Positions 1 through 5,802 of a DNA stretch of 14,070 bases are shown in pieces (position 1 is the first letter of the stretch; each line of letters begins with the position of its first letter). The notes beneath the pieces were generated by a model that had not been told where the DNA came from, ran no database searches, and saw nothing but the letters and a program-made list of their open reading frames with translations. The stretch is from Dehalococcoidia bacterium. GTDB lineage: Bacteria > Chloroflexota > Dehalococcoidia > Dehalococcoidales > Fen-1064. The translations under genes and the position numbers were made by a program. The stretch spans positions 3,577 through 17,646 of the forward strand of contig PMCB01000080.1 in NCBI GenBank assembly GCA_003153955.1. Direction: 5' to 3'.

Positions 1-386
1 CGGCCGGTCATCGTATCGCTGTGGTCGCACTCCACCGCTTTTCCCGGTGAAGAAATCGGACGGTTGGCAACCGCCATCACTACCGGCAGCCTTCTGCCCG
101 GAATATAAGCAATCGCTTCATAGCCGTAGGCAAACCCCTGCGATGATGTCCCGGTAAAAACCCGGACGCCGGTCAGGGCGGCGGACATCACGGTAAAAAT
201 GGCGCCGTGTTCGCCTTCCGATTCTACAAATTGGGCTTTCAAAGAGCCGTCAGCTACAAAATTAGCCAGTGTTTCGACAATCGTAGTTTGCGGGGTGATG
301 GGATAAGCCGCAATCACCTTGGGCCGGGCAAGCCGGACGCCATATGCAATCGCTTCATTGCCGGTAAGCGCTTTTATTTCTGACAT
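1..386 (-). CDS. porA: 2-oxoacid:ferredoxin oxidoreductase alpha subunit (PorA-type), 3' end missing
   Basis: Only the first 128 codons lie in the window; the gene continues past base 1. The protein begins MSEIKALTGNEAIAYGVRLA and carries the alpha-subunit signatures YPITPQT (near residue 29), ESEGEHGA (near 55) and TSSQGFAYG (near 81). These are typical of the pyruvate/2-oxoacid:ferredoxin oxidoreductase alpha chain, which shares the thiamine-diphosphate active site with a beta chain. The ATG is preceded by a strong GGAGG Shine-Dalgarno. The gene starts 13 bases after the stop of the fused gamma/GltD/ferredoxin gene, so the two are almost certainly co-transcribed, and a beta subunit is expected next, outside the window. 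The exact 2-oxoacid (pyruvate, 2-oxoglutarate or a branched-chain or aryl acid) cannot be read from this fragment. Confidence 0.88.
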   Translation of the reverse strand, partial: MSEIKALTGNEAIAYGVRLARPKVIAAYPITPQTTIVETLANFVADGSLKAQFVESEGEHGAIFTVMSAALTGVRVFTGTSSQGFAYGYEAIAYIPGRRLPVVMAVANRPISSPGKAVECDHSDTMTG

Positions 387-399
387 GGTTTGTCCTCCG

Positions 400-2673
400 T
401 TAACGTTCCAATACCATTGTTACCGCACCCCGGGGGCATTCGACGGCACAGATCCCGCAGCCTTTACACTGTTCGAGGTCGGGTTTCCATCCGGTCCCTT
501 CATTTGTCGAGAGAATACCCTCCGGACACAATGAAGAACAGATTTCGCACAGGTTGCAGGCGCCGCAGTGGAAACAGCGTCCGGCCTCGTGCATTACGGC
601 CGATTCCTTGGGACCGGTATTGACTTCTTTGAAGGCGGATTTACGCTTCCCCGCCGGCAGTTCCGGTTCAACCTGACGCGGTTCTTTGGTAAAATATTCG
701 ACGTTCAAATCCTGATAGGTAATAACATCTCGTTCCGGTGTTTCCGGCAGCGGTTGGCCGCTGATTGCCGAATCGATGGCGACGGCCGCTTTTTTCCCGG
801 CGGCGATGGCTTCAACGACAGTGGCCGGGCCGGTCACAACGTCCCCGCCGGCATAGACACGCTCACGCGCGGTCTTCAGGTTTTTAGAATCCGCCGTAAT
901 AGTGCCGCGTCCGGTGATTGTGATTTGATCATCCCCTTGAATAAAAGTCAGGTCAGGAGACTGACCGACGGCAGGCACAACCATCTCGGCATCAATATTA
1001 AAATCGGAGCCTTGTACCGGTATGGGATTCCTGCGGCCGGATTCATCCTTCCTGGCCAATTTCATCCGGATACACTTAATCCCTGTAACTTTTCCGGCTT
1101 TGGTTAGAATTTCCGCGGGGGCAGTGAGGAATTCAATTTTAATACCCTCGGCTTCGCAGGCGGCAATTTCTTCCTCACCGGCCGGCATTTCCTCACGGGA
1201 ACGACGGTAAAGAATGACCACTTCTTTCGCGCCCAACCGGAGGGCGGAGCGGGCGGCATCGACAGCGACATTACCGCCGCCGTTCACGACGGTTTTTGCG
1301 CCAACTTTAACTTTCTTACCGAGGCGGATGTCCCGTAAAAATGAAACACCGGGAACAACGCCCTTAGCGTCTTCACCGGGAATTCCCAGCATCTGCGCCC
1401 GGTGGGCGCCGGTGGCAATGAAAACGGCCTTGTAGCCTTGTTTTAAAAGTTTATCTATGGTGATATCTTTACCGAGGATCACGTTGTTTTTAATTTCCAC
1501 GCCCATTTTTGAAATTCGCGCGATTTCCCTGTCGAGGATGCTGCCGGGCAGGCGGTACTCCGGGATGCCGACACGCAGCATGCCGCCGGATACCGGCAAG
1601 GCTTCAAAAATGGTCACGCTGTAATTTTTTTTAGCCAGATAATAAGCCGCGCTTAATCCGGCCGGTCCCGAGCCGATCACGGCAATTTTGTCTTTTTCTC
1701 CGGTAACATTTTGAGCCGGAATATCCGGTCCCGCGCCATAATCTCCGACAAACCGTTCAATCGAATGGATGGCTAACGGTTCATCGAAATTTTTACGGTT
1801 ACAGCCGCCTTCGCAGGGATGATAGCAAACCCGGCCTGTAATAGCGGGCAGAGGATTATCTTCCAGCAGCAATTGCAGGGCTTCGGGAAGCCGGTCTTTT
1901 TCCACCAGCTCCAGATAGTCGCGGATCCTGATTCCGGCCGGGCAATTATCGGTGCACGGCGGCAGCATGTCAACCGACAAAGGTTTACGCGTGCGCCAGC
2001 TGCCGGTTTTGGCAGTGCTGGCTTTATTGACCGCCATCCCCAAAAGAAGTTCCATCTTTAGTTTTCGGGCCACCGTTTGCTGCGGTGAGGCAACATCCGG
2101 CAAAGCCTTCACATCAAAATTCATTACCTGCGTATCCTTAAAAGCGGCGTGGGTTGATTTTTCGTTGTTTTTGGCCGTATTGCCGGTGAACTTGGAATAA
2201 GATGCTTTGACAATCGAATCCAGCCCGACCCAGTCGGTGGTCGCGGCAAACGCGCCGAGCATGGCGAAATTGGTAAATGGGATGGCCATACTGCCGAAAA
2301 TGTCATCGGCGATTTGATTGGCATCAACCGCGCCTATCTTTGCAAGTGCGACTTTAGTCTTGATATCCGCGGGGCTGAGACTGCTATTGAAAACAGCGAT
2401 GCCGCCCTGTTTCAGGCCGTCAAAGACGTTCATGCTGCCCGGTAATTTAGAGTCTAACACCACGATACAGTCCGGTTTATATATCTGGCTGCGGGTGGTG
2501 ATGGGTTTATCATCAATGCGGAGGAAGGCCTTCACCGGCGCGCCGCGGCGTTCACCACCGAAAAAAGGAAACGCCTGGGCATATTTGCCTTCCAGCGACA
2601 GCGCGGCAACTAGCACGGCTGCGGCGGTGACTGCGCCTTGTCCGCCCCGGGCATAAAACACGATTTCTTTCAT
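400..2673 (-). CDS. Fused 2-oxoacid oxidoreductase gamma subunit - GltD-like FAD oxidoreductase - 2[4Fe-4S] ferredoxin
   Basis: This 757-residue protein joins three units. Residues 1-190 are a PorG-type gamma subunit (ARGGQGAVTA near 8-17, FGGERRGAPV near 38-47). Residues about 235-640 are a GltD-like flavoprotein: an N-terminal Fe-S module with cysteines 240, 244, 283, 287 and 291, an FAD Rossmann motif GSGPAG at 334-339, an NAD(P) motif GGGNVA at 465-470, and a second FAD contact YAGGDVVTGP near 607-616. Residues about 698-757 are a ferredoxin with CxxCxxCxxxCP (706-716) and CxxCxxxCxxxCP-like (736-746) clusters, plus two extra cysteines at 700 and 703. Each unit is usually a separate 20-50 kDa protein. 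The fusion suggests that electrons from 2-oxoacid oxidation pass directly through Fe-S and FAD to NAD(P)+, or in reverse. The start is supported by AAGGA upstream and a sigma70-like promoter. It is the first gene of the operon, followed by the alpha subunit. Confidence 0.9.
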   Translation of the reverse strand: MKEIVFYARGGQGAVTAAAVLVAALSLEGKYAQAFPFFGGERRGAPVKAFLRIDDKPITTRSQIYKPDCIVVLDSKLPGSMNVFDGLKQGGIAVFNSSLSPADIKTKVALAKIGAVDANQIADDIFGSMAIPFTNFAMLGAFAATTDWVGLDSIVKASYSKFTGNTAKNNEKSTHAAFKDTQVMNFDVKALPDVASPQQTVARKLKMELLLGMAVNKASTAKTGSWRTRKPLSVDMLPPCTDNCPAGIRIRDYLELVEKDRLPEALQLLLEDNPLPAITGRVCYHPCEGGCNRKNFDEPLAIHSIERFVGDYGAGPDIPAQNVTGEKDKIAVIGSGPAGLSAAYYLAKKNYSVTIFEALPVSGGMLRVGIPEYRLPGSILDREIARISKMGVEIKNNVILGKDITIDKLLKQGYKAVFIATGAHRAQMLGIPGEDAKGVVPGVSFLRDIRLGKKVKVGAKTVVNGGGNVAVDAARSALRLGAKEVVILYRRSREEMPAGEEEIAACEAEGIKIEFLTAPAEILTKAGKVTGIKCIRMKLARKDESGRRNPIPVQGSDFNIDAEMVVPAVGQSPDLTFIQGDDQITITGRGTITADSKNLKTARERVYAGGDVVTGPATVVEAIAAGKKAAVAIDSAISGQPLPETPERDVITYQDLNVEYFTKEPRQVEPELPAGKRKSAFKEVNTGPKESAVMHEAGRCFHCGACNLCEICSSLCPEGILSTNEGTGWKPDLEQCKGCGICAVECPRGAVTMVLER

Positions 2674-2720
2674 ATCGTTATTTCCTTGTGTTTCAAAAAA
2701 ATCAATATATTTTACCTAGT

Positions 2721-2750
2721 ATGCTATGGCAAAGCTGAGACATTTGTCAA
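2721..2750 (-). promoter_or_regulatory. Sigma70-type promoter for the oxidoreductase operon
   Basis: On the minus strand a perfect -35 TTGACA (2750-2745) is followed after 18 bases by TAGCAT (2726-2721, 4 of 6 matches to the -10 consensus). It lies 48 bases upstream of the ATG at 2673, leaving a short A/T-rich leader with AAGGAAATAACG before the start codon. Confidence 0.6.
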
Positions 2751-2759
2751 TGTGAAAGG

Positions 2760-2960
2760 TGTAAAAAGCCGTCAGGGTATTTTTATTACCATTTTAAGGA
2801 GTCTGACGGGTTAAACAAGTGATACTGAATAGGGTTAGAGACCCTTCGTCCGCGTTCGGGGCGTTAAAACCTATAATATATTCGTACCGAGTATTATTAA
2901 ATTAAGGAAAAGACAAACCGGGGAAAACAGCTTCCAGCAAAGCTGGAAGCTGTTTTCTTT
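2760..2960 (+). ncRNA. Candidate structured small RNA in the 2674-3165 gap
   Basis: Nothing here codes for a convincing protein, but the plus strand folds into a row of hairpins. CCGTCAG (2769-2775) pairs with CTGACGG (2803-2809), and GGTA/TACC (2776-2779/2787-2790) stacks directly inside it. AGGGT/ACCCT (2831-2835/2841-2845) follows, then a short G-bulged stem around 2847-2864, then the 16-bp terminator at 2923-2957. No plus-strand gene precedes that terminator, which is why a small RNA is suspected. I see no convincing plus-strand promoter and the RNA matches no family I know. An AAGGAG at 2797-2802 sits inside the first loop, and a 28-codon reading frame from GTG at 2819 to TAA at 2905 lies between hairpins and terminator. 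That frame's start is about 16 bases from the AAGGAG, too far to be convincing. Confidence 0.25.
2923..2960 (+). terminator. Strong stem-loop terminator, 16-bp stem, AAA loop
   Basis: The arms at 2923-2938 and 2942-2957 pair perfectly around an AAA loop, and TTT follows on the plus strand. Runs of A and T at the stem base make it potentially bidirectional, so it may also back up termination of the minus-strand genes coming from 3693. It resembles the stem at 11705-11738 in sequence and in the element that follows it. Confidence 0.65.
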
Positions 2961-2963
2961 TCA

Positions 2964-2996
2964 TTGTCATGGTCGGGCTTGACCCGACAATCCAGA
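2964..2996. repeat. REP-like palindrome, copy 1
   Basis: A 33-base element with the stem ATGGTCGGG / CCCGACAAT (2969-2977/2983-2991, one G-A mismatch) and loop CTTGA, ending in CCAGA. It matches 30 of 33 bases of the copy at 11745-11777. Two of the three differences are a paired G-C versus A-T swap in the stem. It resembles the dispersed extragenic palindromes (GTCATTGTCGGGCTTGA type) common in many bacterial genomes. Confidence 0.7.
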
Positions 2997-3059
2997 GGCT
3001 ACGGACGCTGTAAAAAAAATATTACAATTTGGAATTTCAAGTCAAATAAAATGCCGAGC

Positions 3060-3090
3060 AAAAAATGGCGGGAGGGTTCGAAACCCTCCC
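3060..3090 (-). terminator. Rho-independent terminator of the carbonic-anhydrase-like gene
   Basis: GGGAGGG (3070-3076) and CCCTCCC (3084-3090) form a 7-bp G+C stem with loop TTCGAAA. Read on the minus strand the stem is followed by CGCCATTTTTT, a good U-tract. It lies 76 bases beyond the stop at 3166. Confidence 0.7.
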
Positions 3091-3165
3091 CTGCATGCAC
3101 TTTCGTTTGACGAATAAAATCACTGATGTAAATAAAAGAAGGTGTTTCAGGCACCTGCTGTAATA

Positions 3166-3693
3166 TTAAAGGCCTTCGAGTTTATATTGCCGGGCCAGAT
3201 CGGCATAGATTTTGGGACTGTTCTGGCTCCACCATTCCTGTTCTTTGGCAATTTTCCCCTTGATTTCGGCGGGGACGCCGACAACAAAGGACCTTTCCGG
3301 AATTTTCATTTTTTCTTTGACAACACAGCCGGCGGCGATGATGGAATAATCCCCGATTTCCACATTATGCAGGACTGTAGCGTTCATACCGATGAGGACA
3401 TTGTTGCCGATTTTCCAGGCGTTGCTGACCGCCCCGTGCCCGATGACAGCATTTTCGCCGATGGTGACATCGAGGGAGGGAGGGAAAGACGGCGTCCCCG
3501 AATGGATGACACAATTGTCTTCGATCACCGAATTTTTGCCGATGGTGATTTTACCGAGGTCGCCGCGAATCACGGCGCCGGGCCAAACCGAACTGTTCTC
3601 GCCGATTTCGACATCGCCGATAACATAAGCCGCTTCGCTAACAAAAGCCGACTCATGGACCAGCGGGGTTTTGCCGTTTAGACTTTTAATCAT
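3166..3693 (-). CDS. Gamma-carbonic-anhydrase-like hexapeptide-repeat protein
   Basis: At 175 residues this is the normal length for the CaiE/PaaY/YrdA gamma-carbonic anhydrase-like family, which folds into a left-handed beta-helix trimer and usually binds a metal between subunits. Hexapeptide repeats run through residues 16-125. The family signature RGD is at 43-45, and the first two zinc-histidine positions are present (H64 in VIH, H86 in IGHG). The third, usually five residues after H86 in GHGAxxH, is N91 here (GHGAVSN). Classical Zn/Fe carbonic anhydrase activity is therefore uncertain; it could use a different ligand or be a non-enzymatic or acyltransferase-like relative. A GGAGG sits six bases before the ATG. 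It is the last gene before a rho-independent terminator and lies 72 bases downstream of the membrane protein gene. Confidence 0.85.
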   Translation of the reverse strand: MIKSLNGKTPLVHESAFVSEAAYVIGDVEIGENSSVWPGAVIRGDLGKITIGKNSVIEDNCVIHSGTPSFPPSLDVTIGENAVIGHGAVSNAWKIGNNVLIGMNATVLHNVEIGDYSIIAAGCVVKEKMKIPERSFVVGVPAEIKGKIAKEQEWWSQNSPKIYADLARQYKLEGL

Positions 3694-3765
3694 GTCTGCC
3701 TCCAGCGGTCACGTATATCCGGAAGAAGAGCTGACTTTTGTTTATATTATCATATCCCCAGGTTA

Positions 3766-4686
3766 TCAGACGACAGGCGGCTGCGGGGTGACATCCGGAG
3801 GAATCACCGGCGGAGTATCCATGGCGGAAGGAGGGATAAAGGGGACATCATCAGCCGTATCCGCGGGTACAATTGCAGGAGCGACACCGATAGGGCCGTT
3901 CGGCGGATTATCCGCGGGAATCTCTTTTTCATTTCGCCAGCGGAGCCATAACACAACAGCGGTGGTTAAGACCGCAATCGCGGTCAGATAAATCTCGCTC
4001 TGGACGGAGGTCATTTTATTATCTTGAATCAGGATGATACTGTAATTGACGAAGCCGTGCAGGAAGGCAGCAATCACATAGAACAGCCAACCTTTCCGTT
4101 TAGCGATACCCCAACCTGTAAGCGCCGAAGCCGCGATATGAAAAGCGACGGCAAAAATGCGCTCCCAAAATCCGATCGCATAATTGTCCACGACAGACCA
4201 GGAAACCCCATTGACAAATATCTGGTTGTGGACCCAGATCGCTTCAAAGACGCCGAAACCCGCGCCGGAGACAGCACCGATAATTAATCCCATCTTCGGG
4301 GTAAGACTCCGCTTGCTGCGCCACCAGCAGACAAGCGTCGGGACTAATTTTGCGGCTTCCTGAACCAGGCCGCTGAGCAGGACAAGGGGGAAAGCGGCAA
4401 TAAGGTACCAACGTAAAATGGCAGTCGGTGTCAAAAAATGACTGATTCCGTCTCCATACCAGTTCTGGAGCGGAATTTGAACGAAAGCGATGGCGGACCA
4501 GGTGAGAATCGCGCTGACAGCCGCGACAACCCAGAGCATCGGTTTTTTAAATAACGGCGGGCGGTAGAACATCAGCCAGAAGGCGCCAAAAACCAGCCCG
4601 AGGGCGATTGCTACTAAAATCGATTTCCAGTTGGTGCCGGCAAAATAAAAAGCCCCATTAAAGAAACTTGTCATTTGACTAAGCAT
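3766..4686 (-). CDS. Polytopic membrane protein, PrsW/YhfC-like glutamic protease superfamily
   Basis: This 306-residue protein has about seven hydrophobic segments (roughly residues 20-40, 50-70, 88-108, 133-152, 176-195, 200-220 and 232-250). Conserved-looking polar motifs lie within them: LVQEAAKL (E110, K113), GFGVFEAIW (E148), FAVAFHIAAS (H183) and FLHGFVNYS (H210, N214). This order of ExxK, FxxxE, H and H matches PrsW and YhfC type intramembrane glutamic proteases, although the usual EE pair is QE here. The last 50 residues are a proline-rich tail with repeated P-P motifs, probably cytoplasmic or at least non-membrane. Function is inferred only from the motif pattern; it could be another CPBP-like membrane protein. 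The Shine-Dalgarno (GGAG, 13 bases upstream) is weak, and the next in-frame ATG is four codons in. Confidence 0.6.
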   Translation of the reverse strand: MLSQMTSFFNGAFYFAGTNWKSILVAIALGLVFGAFWLMFYRPPLFKKPMLWVVAAVSAILTWSAIAFVQIPLQNWYGDGISHFLTPTAILRWYLIAAFPLVLLSGLVQEAAKLVPTLVCWWRSKRSLTPKMGLIIGAVSGAGFGVFEAIWVHNQIFVNGVSWSVVDNYAIGFWERIFAVAFHIAASALTGWGIAKRKGWLFYVIAAFLHGFVNYSIILIQDNKMTSVQSEIYLTAIAVLTTAVVLWLRWRNEKEIPADNPPNGPIGVAPAIVPADTADDVPFIPPSAMDTPPVIPPDVTPQPPVV

Positions 4687-4706
4687 TTCCCATCCGCTCC
4701 AAATTA

Positions 4707-4755
4707 ATTCTATCCTGACATTCTATCACAATTTGCGGCGGTGAAACCTGTTTCA
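4707..4755 (-). promoter_or_regulatory. Candidate promoter/operator region of the membrane protein gene
   Basis: On the minus strand GATAGAAT occurs twice (4727-4720 and 4714-4707), each containing the -10-like TAGAAT, with a 13-base period. Just upstream is a perfect 14-base dyad TGAAACCTGTTTCA (4742-4755 on the plus strand), the size of a repressor half-turn site. No clear -35 accompanies either TAGAAT. The rest of 4687-4862 shows nothing else I can name. Confidence 0.3.
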
Positions 4756-4862
4756 TGTGGGAATAATACCGGACGTGAGAGCTTTGCCGCAACACAATCC
4801 GCAGAGATATTAAAGCACTGCCGTATATCTGATCGATCGATATTCAGCGCACGGCACCGGTA

Positions 4863-5564
4863 TCAGGGTGACACAACCGTTATTGTTATATCATTGCTGG
4901 TCACGCCGGAGAGTGTCGCGAAAATATCTGTTTGCCCGGGCTTGAGCCCGGTAGCCAGACCGGCGGCGGAAATAGTGGCGACATCGGTATAGGTACTGGT
5001 CCAGTTTACCTGAGAAGTGATGTCATTAATAGTACCGTCGGAATAACTGCCGAGGGCAGAAAATTGTTCGGTTTTTCCGACCGGCAAATTAGCAACTATC
5101 GACCGCGAAACCGCAACGGAAGTTAAGGCCGCAGCGGCGACGGGGGATATTTCTAAAACTACAACATTGCTGATTACGCCGTTGCCGGCGGCGGTAATAT
5201 CGGTGTTACCCAGCGTAGCGGTGGTGGCCAAACCGCTGTAAGAAATAGCCGCGATGGCTGAATCGGAGCTATTCCAGAGGACCGAACCGGTGCAATCCGC
5301 AGTACTTCCGTCGCTATAAGTTCCCATGGCCGAAAATTGGACGGTGCCCCCAAGCTGGATCTTAACCGGGGACACCTGTTGAATAGCTATTGAAACCAAC
5401 CTGACGGCGGCAGTGGTTGATGTGTCGGTGGTGGCGGTGGTGCGCGGAACAATACCGGTTAACGTCGTTCTGGCCGGAGAACAGGCGCCGGTAAGCAAAG
5501 TTGAAACCAGCAGCGCCGCTGCAACCGGGAAATATCCGATAAATTTTAATTGTTTTCCGTTCAT
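4863..5564 (-). CDS. Probable lipoprotein with two tandem bacterial Ig-like (BIG2) domains
   Basis: The 233-residue protein starts with a lysine-containing n-region and a hydrophobic stretch (residues 8-24), then TLLTGAC with a candidate lipidated Cys28. This is an imperfect lipobox, since T25 sits where L is usual. Two BIG2 repeats follow. Repeat 1 is about residues 56-140 (GGTVQFSAMGTYSDGS, then WNSSDSAIAAIS and GLATTATLGNTDITA) and repeat 2 about 146-231 (GKTEQFSALGSYSDGT, WTSTYTDVATIS, GLATGLKPGQTDIFA). Such domains are found in surface adhesins and envelope proteins; there is no catalytic module, so the role is unknown. A GTG three bases upstream could also start it, but ATG at 5564 is better spaced (6 bases) from GGAGA. 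Divergent from the GH51 gene. Confidence 0.8.
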   Translation of the reverse strand: MNGKQLKFIGYFPVAAALLVSTLLTGACSPARTTLTGIVPRTTATTDTSTTAAVRLVSIAIQQVSPVKIQLGGTVQFSAMGTYSDGSTADCTGSVLWNSSDSAIAAISYSGLATTATLGNTDITAAGNGVISNVVVLEISPVAAAALTSVAVSRSIVANLPVGKTEQFSALGSYSDGTINDITSQVNWTSTYTDVATISAAGLATGLKPGQTDIFATLSGVTSNDITITVVSP

Positions 5565-5639
5565 CACAACTCTCCGTTTTTCTCAACCGGCCCGGGGACA
5601 AAAATCAGTCCGATTTCAGGATATAGAACCAAAGATATT

Positions 5640-5752
5640 GAATATAATCATACATCAGGCTAACTAAAAAATGCCAATCAACGTGTTTTTAAAAATCATG
5701 CTGAAGAAGCGTTCCCATATTGATAAATAAATGAGGGAAGGAATATAATCAT
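5640..5752. repeat. 12-base direct repeat in the divergent intergenic region
   Basis: GAATATAATCAT occurs at 5640-5651 and again at 5741-5752, the second copy containing the -10 box of the GH51 promoter. The region between the two divergent genes (5565-5802) is A/T-rich. For the lipoprotein, a weak minus-strand promoter TTGGCA...TATGAT with a 19-base spacer can be drawn here but is not convincing. Confidence 0.4.
5720..5749 (+). promoter_or_regulatory. Sigma70-type promoter of the glycoside hydrolase cluster
   Basis: TTGATA (5720-5725, 5 of 6) and a perfect TATAAT (5744-5749) are separated by 18 bases. The start codon is 54 bases downstream at 5803, so the transcript would have a leader of about 45 bases. 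This is the best promoter in the window. Confidence 0.75.
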
Positions 5753-5802
5753 TTCAATTATTTCGTTTCAACGTGTATCATTTCCTGCAAAGGAGCGTAA
5801 AA

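Noticed and set aside
568..1107. Long plus-strand open frame inside the fused oxidoreductase gene.
   Set aside because: It is a shadow of the real minus-strand gene; its peptide resembles no family and it lacks a ribosome site.
3069..3091. A tRNA T-arm look-alike (GGAGGGTTCGAAACCCTCC).
   Set aside because: No matching acceptor, D or anticodon arms lie upstream; the stem is 7 bp, and on the minus strand it is followed by a T-run, so it is a terminator.
3142..3681. 179-codon plus-strand frame opposite the carbonic-anhydrase-like gene.
   Set aside because: It mirrors the minus-strand hexapeptide gene, whose repeats and motifs are clear.
5773..5802. GTG-initiated extension of the GH51 protein.
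   Set aside because: The ATG at 5803 has AAAGGAG at ideal distance, and the family-type sequence begins right after it; the extension contains the Shine-Dalgarno itself.
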